A stretch of DNA of 17,488 nt from Candidatus Pelagibacterales bacterium. GTDB lineage: Bacteria > Pseudomonadota > Alphaproteobacteria > Pelagibacterales > Pelagibacteraceae. The DNA lies in NCBI GenBank assembly GCA_016882185.1, contig VHCC01000010.1:1-17488 (forward strand), given 5' to 3'. This document shows positions 1 through 7,267 of this stretch, piece by piece (the first letter of the stretch is position 1; each line of letters starts with the position of its first letter). The position numbers were made by a program, and so were the translations under genes. The notes under the pieces are model-generated. The model was not told the DNA's origin. It ran no database searches and saw only the letters and a list, made by a program, of their open reading frames with translations.

Positions 1-35
1 AAATACAAAATCTATAGTTCTAAGAATACAATAAA

Positions 36-111
<76 letters not shown>

Positions 112-126
112 ATTAATACAAAGTGT

Positions 127-155
127 TATATAGTTTAAACCGCCTCTGAAAGCAA
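127..155 (-). promoter_or_regulatory. Probable sigma70-type promoter for tRNA-Lys
   Basis: On the minus strand a TTGCTT (150-155) and a TATATA (127-132) are separated by exactly 17 bases. This would start transcription near position 120, about ten bases before the tRNA 5' end, a typical leader for a tRNA gene. The -35 box begins only a few bases past the tatD stop codon. The boxes are imperfect and AT-rich sequence yields chance matches, so this is a prediction from spacing and placement. Confidence 0.45.
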
Positions 156-159
156 TTTT

Positions 160-930
160 TTAATTAATCTTATTAAAGAAAAAATTTTTAAAATTTCTTG
201 TAGTTATATTTGCAACATCTTCAAAAGAAATGTCTTTAATTAAGGCAACATTTTCAGCTACAATTTTAACGTTTGCCGGTTCGTTACTTTTGCCTCTGAA
301 TGGATCTGGACTAAGATAAGGAGAATCCGTTTCAATCAACATTTTTTCAATAGGAACATATTTTACTACATCTCTAAGATCAGAGGATTTTTTAAAAGTT
401 ATTATGCCACTAAATGAAATAAAACATCCAAGATCTAATAGCTTTTTTGCAAATTCTAAACCGCCAGTAAAACAGTGTATTAAAAATTTTGTTTTTAAAT
501 GGTGACTTTTAATAATTGCAAGGGTGTCTTCATCAGCATCTCTTGTATGAACAATAACGGGCACAGTTTCGGAAATTGCAAGTTCAATATGTTTTTTAAA
601 TGAATATAATTGATCTTTTTTTTCACTTCTTTTATAAAAATAATCAAGACCTGTTTCACCAAAAGCAATTATTTTTTTACTTTTTTTTTTAATACTTAGA
701 AGTTCATTTATGTCGGCCAAATTATTAGTGGTTGAATTAGGGTGAATACCAATTGAACCATAAATATTTTCATATTTCTCGACAATTTCATAAACTTTTT
801 TAGAACTATCTAAGCCTGTTCCAATCGTTAATAAATGAGAAATATTATTATTTTTTGCATTTAGCAGAACTTGGTTAATATCATTAATTAAAGGCTCGTA
901 ATCAAGATGACAATGAGAGTCTATAATCAT
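160..930 (-). CDS. tatD: TatD family metal-dependent DNase/hydrolase
   Basis: 256 residues, the normal length for the TatD/YcfH family of TIM-barrel metallohydrolases, which are cytoplasmic nucleases with 3'-5' exonuclease or DNase activity. The metal-site residues are all visible: DSHCHLD at the N-terminus (His6, His8), Glu92 in FGETGLDY, His128 in VIVHTRDA, His152 in LIHCFTGG and Asp202 in IETDSPYL. The protein therefore looks intact and active. It is the last gene of the seven-gene minus-strand run; its ATG overlaps the metG stop by four bases (ATGA), suggesting translational coupling. metG followed by tatD is a common alphaproteobacterial arrangement. A run of ten T (ten A on the coding strand) at 681-690 encodes part of a lysine-rich loop around residues 81-86. 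The true substrate cannot be read from sequence. Confidence 0.95.
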   Translation of the reverse strand: MIIDSHCHLDYEPLINDINQVLLNAKNNNISHLLTIGTGLDSSKKVYEIVEKYENIYGSIGIHPNSTTNNLADINELLSIKKKSKKIIAFGETGLDYFYKRSEKKDQLYSFKKHIELAISETVPVIVHTRDADEDTLAIIKSHHLKTKFLIHCFTGGLEFAKKLLDLGCFISFSGIITFKKSSDLRDVVKYVPIEKMLIETDSPYLSPDPFRGKSNEPANVKIVAENVALIKDISFEDVANITTRNFKNFFFNKIN

Positions 931-2447
931 TGTTTTTTAAAAAGAATATTTATTTTTTGGATTTTAGTTTCAGGCTTGATAGAAAAAATTTTATTAATAT
1001 TTTTTATAAATCTTTCATCTTCTTTTACATTAAAAGAGTCTAATATTATATTAGTTTTTTCAGGAATAATTGGTTGAAGCAATATAGAGATTTTTCTTAT
1101 AAATTCTAAAACGGTATATATAATAATATTTCTTTTTTCTAAATTATCATCTTTTAAAGACCATGGCGCTGAGTCATTCACATATTTATTAACCTCTGAA
1201 CATAATTGAATAATGTTTTTTAAATAATTATGAATTTCATATTTATTAAAAGTTTTAATTAATAAATCTAAATTATCTTCAACTAAATTTAATATTTTTA
1301 AATCCGAGTTGTCTTTTGGTTTACATAATGGGATTAAAGAATTTAACTTGTTATGAACAATTGAACTTATTCTTTGATATAAATTTCCAATATTATTAGC
1401 TAAATCACTATTTATACAATTTATTAAATTTTCAGGTGTTATTTTTCCATCCTCACCATAAATAACCTCTTTCATTAAGTAATATCTAATTTCATCTAAT
1501 CCATAATTCTCAATAATTTCTAAAGGATCTAAAATATTTCCTTTTGATTTCGACATTTTTTCTTCCCCAGAAAGTATCCAGCCATGGGCAAAAACTTTTT
1601 TTGGAGGCTTAAGGCCTGCTGCTAGTAAAAAAGCTGGCCAATAAACGCAATGAAATCTTATAATATCTTTGCCGATAATGTGCGCGTCTGCTGGCCAAAA
1701 TTGATTTTTATTATTTTTTTCAAAATAGTCTAAAGCACTTATGTAATTAGTTAGCGCATCTAACCATACATAAATTACATGTTTGTTATTATTAGGAACT
1801 GGTATGCCCCATTTAAAAGAGGTTCGACTGATTGATAGGTCTTTAAGTCCACTTTTAACAAAACTTATAACTTCATTTTTTCTACTAAGGGGAGCAATAA
1901 AGTCTGGGTTATCATCATAATACTTTAATAAAGGCTCCTGCCATTTTGAAAGTCTAAAAAAATATGACTCTTCTTCCATCCATTCAACTTTAGATCCTGA
2001 CACTTTAGAAACTTTACCATCAGATTGGGTATCAATTTCATCTTCATTATAAAAAGCTTCGTCAGATACAGAATACCAGCCTGAATACTTTGAAATATAA
2101 ATTTCATTTTTTTCTTCAAGAATATTCCATAATTTTGAAACAGTTTTCTTATGTCGTTGTTCAGTTGTTCTGATAAAATCAGTATTTGAGAGGTTTAATT
2201 TATTTGCAAGATCAATAAAGTTTTTAGATATTTCATCACAAAAACTCTTTGGATCTTTTTTTTGTAGTTCAGCCGCCCTTTGTATTTTAAGACCGTGCTC
2301 ATCCGTTCCTGTTAAAAAATTAACATTATAACCCTCTATTTTTTTAAATCTTGCAATAACATCGGCTGAAATACTTGAATAAGCATGACCCATATGTGGC
2401 TTTGCAGAGGGATAGTAAATAGGCGTGGTTAGATAAAAATTTTTCAT
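927..2447 (-). CDS. metG: Methionyl-tRNA synthetase
   Basis: Cytoplasmic class I aminoacyl-tRNA synthetase that charges tRNA-Met with methionine using ATP. The 506-residue protein has the HIGH-type signature HMGH at residues 18-21, the GTDEHG segment near 47-52, and the KMSKS loop at 297-301. A connective domain of the type without zinc-binding CxxC pairs follows GWYSVSDEAFY (123-133). The helical anticodon-binding domain fills the C-terminal third. There is no C-terminal Trbp111-like dimerisation domain, consistent with the ~510-residue form common in alphaproteobacteria rather than the 677-residue E. coli form. The start ATG shares one base with the holB stop (TAATG) and the stop overlaps the tatD start, so translation is probably coupled on both sides. 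A shorter ORF in another frame at 1925-2119 is a shadow. Confidence 0.97.
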   Translation of the reverse strand: MKNFYLTTPIYYPSAKPHMGHAYSSISADVIARFKKIEGYNVNFLTGTDEHGLKIQRAAELQKKDPKSFCDEISKNFIDLANKLNLSNTDFIRTTEQRHKKTVSKLWNILEEKNEIYISKYSGWYSVSDEAFYNEDEIDTQSDGKVSKVSGSKVEWMEEESYFFRLSKWQEPLLKYYDDNPDFIAPLSRKNEVISFVKSGLKDLSISRTSFKWGIPVPNNNKHVIYVWLDALTNYISALDYFEKNNKNQFWPADAHIIGKDIIRFHCVYWPAFLLAAGLKPPKKVFAHGWILSGEEKMSKSKGNILDPLEIIENYGLDEIRYYLMKEVIYGEDGKITPENLINCINSDLANNIGNLYQRISSIVHNKLNSLIPLCKPKDNSDLKILNLVEDNLDLLIKTFNKYEIHNYLKNIIQLCSEVNKYVNDSAPWSLKDDNLEKRNIIIYTVLEFIRKISILLQPIIPEKTNIILDSFNVKEDERFIKNINKIFSIKPETKIQKINILFKKQ

Positions 2448-3388
2448 TATCTAATACCGAGTAAAAGATTAATTTCATAAAAACTGCTTTTGACATCATT
2501 ATTAATTAACTTAATGTTGTGAATAATATTATTTATTTTTTTTCTTATTCTAAAATTTTTAAAAAAATTATTTTTTTCCAAGTTGTTTGCAAAATAATTT
2601 TCAATATAAATATGAATTAAATCTAAAATTTTACTATATTTTTCCTCTATATAAAAATTTTGCATTGCTAAGATTTTCTCAGAAAAATTTTTTTTAGAAA
2701 TATCGAGTTCATTAAATAGCATATTTATTTTAATATTTGTTCCTGGAGTAAAATCTTTAATAATTATCTTGTTAGTTTCATATTGCAAAATTAGCTTTTC
2801 TTTAATTAAAGAAGTTTCTTTTGAACTTAAAAAAATCCTATGATTAAAGCACCTCGATTTAATAGTCTCAAGCAAAAATTTGTTTTCAAGATATGTTAAA
2901 AAAAAATAATTATTATCTGGAAGCTCTTCTAGAATCTTCAAAATTGAATTTGATGAGTTTATATTTAGACTCTCGGCTCCTTCTAAAAAAAAAATTTTAG
3001 GCTTATTATTTATTGATGACTGATTAAAAAAATTTATAATTTCTCTAGTTTCTTCTATACTGATACTTTTTTTGTAATCATCAACTTTTAAATGTTTAAA
3101 ATTGAAATTAGTATTATTAACTAAATCTAAATAACTTTTATTATTTTCACTAATTTCTTTATTTTCTATATCGTAAGAGTCATTTTCATTATTGGACAAT
3201 ATAAAATTACTTAAATGATAGACTAATGTCGCTTTCCCTATTCCATCGCTACCATTGAATAAAATCTTGTTTGGCAATTTATTCTTCTTATAAAGTATAA
3301 CTAAATTTTTAAATAAAGATTCGTAACCATATAGAAATCTTTGATACTTATTTTGATTTTCAATATTTATGAAATTAATGTCTAACAT
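2447..3388 (-). CDS. holB: DNA polymerase III delta-prime subunit
   Basis: 313-residue AAA+-type clamp-loader subunit, the rigid stator that helps load the beta clamp during replication. Visible features are a P-loop-like GSDGIGKA (46-53, with Ala where Ser/Thr is usual), a degenerate Walker B (FFLEGAESLN, near 133-142) and the conserved SNSILKILEELP helix (146-156). The SRC motif (178-180) supplies the arginine finger used on the neighbouring ATPase subunit. The zinc-binding cysteines of E. coli HolB are absent, as in alphaproteobacterial relatives. The middle and C-terminal thirds are extremely Lys/Asn/Ile-rich and diverged. The start overlaps the end of tmk by 14 bases and the stop overlaps the metG start by one. 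tmk-holB-metG order is conserved in alphaproteobacteria and supports the call. A ten-A run lies at 2985-2994. Confidence 0.92.
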   Translation of the reverse strand: MLDINFINIENQNKYQRFLYGYESLFKNLVILYKKNKLPNKILFNGSDGIGKATLVYHLSNFILSNNENDSYDIENKEISENNKSYLDLVNNTNFNFKHLKVDDYKKSISIEETREIINFFNQSSINNKPKIFFLEGAESLNINSSNSILKILEELPDNNYFFLTYLENKFLLETIKSRCFNHRIFLSSKETSLIKEKLILQYETNKIIIKDFTPGTNIKINMLFNELDISKKNFSEKILAMQNFYIEEKYSKILDLIHIYIENYFANNLEKNNFFKNFRIRKKINNIIHNIKLINNDVKSSFYEINLLLGIR

Positions 3389-4016
3389 TTAATACTTTTA
3401 AGGTTTTTTTAATTACCTCATTTTTAATTTCATTAAGTGATTTGCTTCCATTAATTAAAATTACTTTTTTCTTATATATCTTTGCAATTTTAAGAAATCC
3501 ATTTCTAATTTTATTAAAGTGATAGTTTGAAAGTTTATCAAATCTATTTATTTTTTTTATTCTTTTCTTTATCCTAATCTTGGATTCTTTCTCATTCAAA
3601 TCGATCAAAAAAGTTATATCTGGATAGATATTTTTAAAAATTTTTTTTTGAGTTTCATATATAAATTTTTTATTCATTCCTTCTAAATAGTGTTGATACG
3701 CGAGTGTAGAATAATAAAATCTATCACAAACAATAATAAAATCTTTCTTAAGATAATAATTAATTTTGTTTACTACATGATCATTTCTGGCTGCCATTAA
3801 TAGAAAAAACTCTGTTAGAGGATTTTTTTTAAAATTATTATCTAATAATATATTTCTGATTCTTTCAGAAAATTTTGTTCCACCAGGTTCTCTGGTTAGT
3901 ATTACCTTTTTAGATATATTATCTTTAATATATTTATATAATAATTTTGCCTGTGTTGATTTGCCCGACCCCTCGACTCCCTCAAAAGAAATAAAAAAAG
4001 ATTTTTTTATTGCCAT
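3375..4016 (-). CDS. tmk: Thymidylate kinase (dTMP kinase)
   Basis: 213 residues, the normal length. It phosphorylates dTMP to dTDP with ATP, an essential step of dTTP synthesis in the cytoplasm. The P-loop is GVEGSGKS (13-20). The TREPGG motif (41-46) contacts the nucleotide, DRF (98-100) is the conserved Asp-Arg pair, and an Arg/Lys-rich lid lies at about 147-161. The start is fixed by FISFEGVEGSGKST following directly, with only a short lead. It overlaps the dac stop by 10 bases and the holB start by 14 bases, the deepest overlap in this run. Co-expression with holB ties a dNTP-supply enzyme to a replisome subunit, as in many bacteria. Confidence 0.96.
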   Translation of the reverse strand: MAIKKSFFISFEGVEGSGKSTQAKLLYKYIKDNISKKVILTREPGGTKFSERIRNILLDNNFKKNPLTEFFLLMAARNDHVVNKINYYLKKDFIIVCDRFYYSTLAYQHYLEGMNKKFIYETQKKIFKNIYPDITFLIDLNEKESKIRIKKRIKKINRFDKLSNYHFNKIRNGFLKIAKIYKKKVILINGSKSLNEIKNEVIKKTLKVLNVRH

Positions 4017-5164
4017 ATATAATGACTTATATTTTGGAAGCCTTTAAAAAATATATTTTTAGTAGTTATCTCTTTTTGAGCAAATAAGTCTCGAGTATCA
4101 ATGAGATCTTTATTATTGTAAATTTTTAAAACTGCAACTTTTTCATATTTTTTAATTGGTATTTGTAAAGGGTATTCATATGTTAATTCCATTTTGATTT
4201 TCGGATTTTTTAAATTTTTTGGTAAATTAATAAAAATAACATCTGGGTTTATTCCACGGACATCTAGGTAATTTGAACTTCCATTCCAAACTCTAATTTT
4301 AAATTTGTCTTTATCATAAGGAATTTTATAAAGATCAATTTTGTTTAATGAGTTATTTAATAATAATCTTGAAGACTCGGCTCTTGAAGACATTGTTGGT
4401 AAACCACTAATAACAGCAATTATTCTTCTATTATCCTTTTTTTTTGTGACTGAAATAGAATATTTGCTATCTTTTAGGTGTCCTGTTTTTATTCCATCTA
4501 CTTCATCGTCAGTAAAAAGCAGTTGATTTCTATTTTCCTGTTTTATTGGGTTACCCCCGGTTCTAACCCATACAAAATCTTTCTCCTTAAAATATTTATA
4601 ATATTGAGGATAATTGCTAATTAAATATGATGACAACAAAGCAATATCTCTTACTGTAGAATAATTATCTTGGTCAAAAGTTCCAGAAGAATTGCTAAAT
4701 TTGGTACTTACCATATTAATAATTTTAGCTTTTTCATTCATCAAATTAACAAACTGTTCCTCACTACCTGATATTCCCTCTGCTAAAACGATTGAAGCAT
4801 CTACTCCTGACGCAACAATCAAACCTCTTATTAAATCTTCGACCGAAACTTTATCACCTGGAACTAAAAACATACTAGATTCACCTGATCTTGTTGCGTT
4901 TTTAGCATTTTTAGAGACAGTAAATTGATCAGTAAGTTTAATTTTTTTATTTTTTAATTGATCAAATACAATAATAGCTGTCATGATTTTAGTCATTGAA
5001 GCAGGAGAAATTTTTTGATCTGAATTTTTTTCAGCTAAAACAGCTCCACTAAAGTAATCAATGACAATGCCTTGCCTAACTTTTTCTGGAATAATAATTT
5101 GTGAATAAGCAGATAAACACAAAAAAAATAAAAATATTAAATTGCAAAAGAAAAATTTTATCAT
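4007..5164 (-). CDS. dacC: D-alanyl-D-alanine carboxypeptidase (PBP5/DacC family) with altered SxN motif
   Basis: 385-residue penicillin-binding protein of the S11 peptidase family, which removes the terminal D-Ala from peptidoglycan stem peptides in the periplasm. An N-terminal hydrophobic signal segment (about 3-21) is present. The active-site SxxK is Ser56-Met-Thr-Lys59 within PASMTK, and the KTG motif is Lys226-Thr-Gly in VDGIKTGH. The second active-site motif, normally Ser-Gly-Asn, reads Ser119-Gly120-Val121, so the Asn is missing; the flanking DASIVLAEG is otherwise family-like. The all-beta C-terminal domain (about 285-355) and a Phe/Trp-containing C-terminal helix that could anchor to the membrane are present. 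It shares one base with the rlpA-like stop and overlaps tmk by ten bases. The rlpA-dac-tmk order is typical of alphaproteobacteria. The family is sure; the symbol could equally be dacA or dacF. Confidence 0.92.
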   Translation of the reverse strand: MIKFFFCNLIFLFFLCLSAYSQIIIPEKVRQGIVIDYFSGAVLAEKNSDQKISPASMTKIMTAIIVFDQLKNKKIKLTDQFTVSKNAKNATRSGESSMFLVPGDKVSVEDLIRGLIVASGVDASIVLAEGISGSEEQFVNLMNEKAKIINMVSTKFSNSSGTFDQDNYSTVRDIALLSSYLISNYPQYYKYFKEKDFVWVRTGGNPIKQENRNQLLFTDDEVDGIKTGHLKDSKYSISVTKKKDNRRIIAVISGLPTMSSRAESSRLLLNNSLNKIDLYKIPYDKDKFKIRVWNGSSNYLDVRGINPDVIFINLPKNLKNPKIKMELTYEYPLQIPIKKYEKVAVLKIYNNKDLIDTRDLFAQKEITTKNIFFKGFQNISHYIWQ

Positions 5165-5835
5165 TATTCAACGCTTATATTATAAATTTCAAACTTAGTA
5201 TTAACTATTTTGTTAAAAAAAATATCAAAATCGTTGATATCATTTATAATTTTAGCATTTACTCTATATTTCTTATTAACCTGAACTATTATTGGATTAA
5301 TATTTGAAATTTCTTTTTTTAGTAAACTTGCTATATCTTGGGCAGAATTTTTATAAATAAAATCTCCATAAAAAATTGTAACTTTTTTTAATTTTAAATT
5401 TTTGCTTTGCTTATTTGTGGTTAAATCGACAATATCGACACTTTTTATATCAATATTTTGTGCTATTTTTTTTTCTTCCTCATAAATTTGTCCAAGATTA
5501 GCCTTAAAGGTTTTATTTGATCTTAAACTTTCAATTTTTACCAAAGGCAAACTTGAACTTAATTCTAATAATTCAGCATATTTTTTAGAAATAATGATTT
5601 CCCTTTGTTTTTTATAATTGGTGTTTTTATCAATATTTACAACAATATTTTTATTATTTAATAAATTTGTAATCCTTATTTGACTATTAGGAGCTAATGT
5701 ATGGTGAGCAATTATGTCTGTGTTCGATATTTCAGCAAAACCCATTTTTTCATAATTTTGAAAACTTTCATAAATTGGTGATTTTTGACAAGATGTAATA
5801 AAAATAAAAAATAAAATAATAATCTTATTTTTCAT
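5164..5835 (-). CDS. rlpA: RlpA-like lipoprotein with degenerate DPBB domain and C-terminal SPOR domain
   Basis: 223 residues. The N-terminus is a lipoprotein signal ending in the lipobox I-T-S-C (13-16), so Cys16 is probably lipidated. Residues about 31-103 follow the RlpA double-psi beta-barrel: MGFAEIS, IIAHHTLAPNSQIRITNL, NIVVNIDK, REIIISKKYAELLEL, LVKIESL. Compared with the usual family pattern, the stretch with WYG, GRRTAsGE and its catalytic Glu is deleted, and the DRGP segment is replaced by KNTN (70-73). One His of the AAH motif remains (His44/45). Residues about 151-222 look like a SPOR domain, which binds denuded peptidoglycan at the septum. The expected role is a septal lipoprotein, but lytic transglycosylase activity is doubtful. 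It sits between mltB (one base gap) and dac (one base overlap). The family call rests on my own pattern alignment plus gene order. Confidence 0.8.
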   Translation of the reverse strand: MKNKIIILFFIFITSCQKSPIYESFQNYEKMGFAEISNTDIIAHHTLAPNSQIRITNLLNNKNIVVNIDKNTNYKKQREIIISKKYAELLELSSSLPLVKIESLRSNKTFKANLGQIYEEEKKIAQNIDIKSVDIVDLTTNKQSKNLKLKKVTIFYGDFIYKNSAQDIASLLKKEISNINPIIVQVNKKYRVNAKIINDINDFDIFFNKIVNTKFEIYNISVE

Positions 5836-5836
5836 T

Positions 5837-6832
5837 TTACAATTTTATTTTATCCGAAAGAGTTCCTACAGTTATTGCAAAACGTAAAGATCTATTCCAT
5901 TCCAATAATCTTAAGAAATTATCAAATACTATATATATTGGACCATCTTCCCCGTCTGGTCTTATTAACCAACCTTCTTTTTTTTCGTCGATTATAATTT
6001 CTTTTCCATTTGTATTTTTAAATCCTAATAACTTTAACTTAGCTATTGTAATTTTATTTTTAAGATTTCTAGAATCAGAATTTATTAAATCTTTATCAAA
6101 ATCTTTATCAATTTGAATTTCAAAACCCCAAATATCTTTTTCTTTCCATCCAATAGTTTTTAAATAATTAGCAGCTGATGCCAATGAGTCCTGAAATGAG
6201 TTGATTAGATCAATTTCAGAAGTCTCGTCGAAATTTAATGCGTAATTTTGTATTGTGGATGGCATAAATTGAAAGTTTCCCATAGCTCCAGCCCAGGAGC
6301 CATATAAACTTTCATATTTAAGAATTTTTTTATCAATTAATTTTAAAAGTATAATTAATTCTTTTTCAAAATATTCAGATCTTCGATTATCAAATGATAG
6401 TGTTGTTAAGGCTGAGATTATATCTACTTTACCTTTATTAACTCCAAAATTAGTTTCAATTCCCCATAGGGATACTAAAATTTCTTTATCAACTTTAAAT
6501 GTAGTGTTAACTTTTTGAAGTAAAACAGAATTTTCACTTAAGAGTTTTTTGGCTGTCTGTATTCTTACTTCATTAACTCTTTTGTCTATATATTCATAAG
6601 TTTTTTCAAAAAATTCAGGCTGTTTTCTATCTAATGCAATAATTCTTTCTAAAAATTTTGCATTTTTTAGAGCATTATCAACTGTGTTTTTCGAAACACC
6701 CTGGCTTATTGCCCTGACCTTAAATTCGACTAACCATTCGTTAAATTTTTCATTTGATAAAGAAATAGTAGATTTAAATATTGTTAATAAACAAATAATT
6801 AGAAATATTTTTAATTTAAGGTAAATATCCAT
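5837..6832 (-). CDS. mltB: Lytic murein transglycosylase, MltB family
   Basis: 331 residues. It cleaves the MurNAc-GlcNAc bond of peptidoglycan, forming 1,6-anhydroMurNAc, in the periplasm or at the membrane. An N-terminal hydrophobic segment (about 6-25) serves as signal peptide or anchor; no clear lipobox is seen. The catalytic Glu126 lies in WGIETNFG (123-130). Supporting motifs are AGAMGNFQFMPST (181-193) and the C-terminal WNRSLRFAITVGTLSDKI. The protein stops at the end of the catalytic domain, lacking the peptidoglycan-binding domain that some longer relatives carry. It is the first gene of the seven-gene run. The 42 bases between its start and tRNA-Ser must hold its promoter, but I find only weak box matches (TATGTT at 6843-6848 on the minus strand). 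The start ATG follows an A-rich leader without a clear Shine-Dalgarno. Confidence 0.93.
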   Translation of the reverse strand: MDIYLKLKIFLIICLLTIFKSTISLSNEKFNEWLVEFKVRAISQGVSKNTVDNALKNAKFLERIIALDRKQPEFFEKTYEYIDKRVNEVRIQTAKKLLSENSVLLQKVNTTFKVDKEILVSLWGIETNFGVNKGKVDIISALTTLSFDNRRSEYFEKELIILLKLIDKKILKYESLYGSWAGAMGNFQFMPSTIQNYALNFDETSEIDLINSFQDSLASAANYLKTIGWKEKDIWGFEIQIDKDFDKDLINSDSRNLKNKITIAKLKLLGFKNTNGKEIIIDEKKEGWLIRPDGEDGPIYIVFDNFLRLLEWNRSLRFAITVGTLSDKIKL

Positions 6833-6874
6833 TACTTTTTTTTAACATAGCTATCAATTAAAGTCATTAAACAA

Positions 6875-6964
6875 GGAGAGGTGGCTGAGCGGTTGAAAGC
6901 ACTAGTCTTGAAAACTAGCAACGGGGCAACTCGTTCGTGGGTTCAAATCCCACCCTCTCCGCCA
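6875..6964 (+). tRNA. tRNA-Ser (anticodon UGA)
   Basis: A 90-base class II tRNA with encoded CCA. The acceptor GGAGAGG pairs perfectly with CCTCTCC, followed by discriminator G, as expected for serine. The anticodon stem CTAGT/ACTAG encloses CTTGAAA, giving anticodon TGA. The long variable arm AACG...CGTT is the serine hallmark, and the T arm is GTGGG/CCCAC. It lies between the divergent mltB start and the convergent sdhE stop, with only 18 bases to the latter. The 42 bases upstream (6833-6874) probably hold promoters in both directions, but no pair of boxes is convincing. Confidence 0.98.
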
Positions 6965-6982
6965 TTATTAATTTAATTACTT

Positions 6983-7234
6983 TTAAAATTTTATTTTGAA
7001 TTCTTTAAGCTTCCATGAAACAGAATATTTTTCAATATCAATATTTTTTTTATTATCAACCAACCATGAGCTTAATTCTCTGTCTGTAAAATTTAATAAA
7101 AGTTCAAATTCCTTTAACTCTTCTAATGTCAAACTCTGTAAATTATTATTAGCAAAACCACCAATCAGCAAATCCATTTCTTTTGTTCCTCTATGATTTG
7201 AGCGGTAAATAAGTTTTTTAATTAAATCACTCAT
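6983..7234 (-). CDS. sdhE: FAD assembly factor SdhE (succinate dehydrogenase assembly factor 2)
   Basis: 83 residues, the normal size for this small helical family (DUF339/YgfY/Sdh5). It assists covalent attachment of FAD to the flavoprotein subunit SdhA of succinate dehydrogenase in the cytoplasm. The signature RGTKEMD (15-21), with the conserved Arg-Gly and Glu, is present, followed by the family pattern of a Phe and Leu-rich helix (42-49) and DRELSSWL (51-58). It diverges from recG across only 33 bases. sdhE adjacent to recG is frequent in alphaproteobacteria and supports the identification. It converges on tRNA-Ser with an 18-base gap and no visible terminator. Confidence 0.92.
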   Translation of the reverse strand: MSDLIKKLIYRSNHRGTKEMDLLIGGFANNNLQSLTLEELKEFELLLNFTDRELSSWLVDNKKNIDIEKYSVSWKLKEFKIKF

Positions 7235-7235
7235 G

Positions 7236-7241
7236 TATAAT
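7236..7241 (+). promoter_or_regulatory. Probable -10 box of recG
   Basis: A perfect TATAAT lies in the 33-base gap between sdhE and recG, 26 bases before the recG ATG, which would give a leader of about 20 bases. The matching -35 position falls inside the sdhE coding start and holds only a T-run (7214-7219), so the -35 is weak. The sdhE promoter must share this gap or lie inside recG; no clear box is visible for it. Confidence 0.4.
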
Positions 7242-7267
7242 ATATCTTAGTCTAAATAATTTTTTAA

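Noticed and set aside
2447..3388. HolB with a Walker A ending in Ala and a degenerate Walker B as a sign of decay
   Set aside because: Delta-prime does not hydrolyse ATP; these features are normal for the family, and the SRC arginine finger is kept.
4692..4928. 78-codon open frame on the plus strand, as well as those at 4341-4526 and 5101-5307
   Set aside because: Antisense to dac and the rlpA-like gene, whose protein motifs explain the sequence; AT-rich DNA gives such frames by chance.
6833..6874. TTAACA (6842-6847) as -35 of a tRNA-Ser promoter
   Set aside because: The best-spaced -10 (CATTAA at 6865-6870) would start transcription inside the tRNA, so the pair is not usable.
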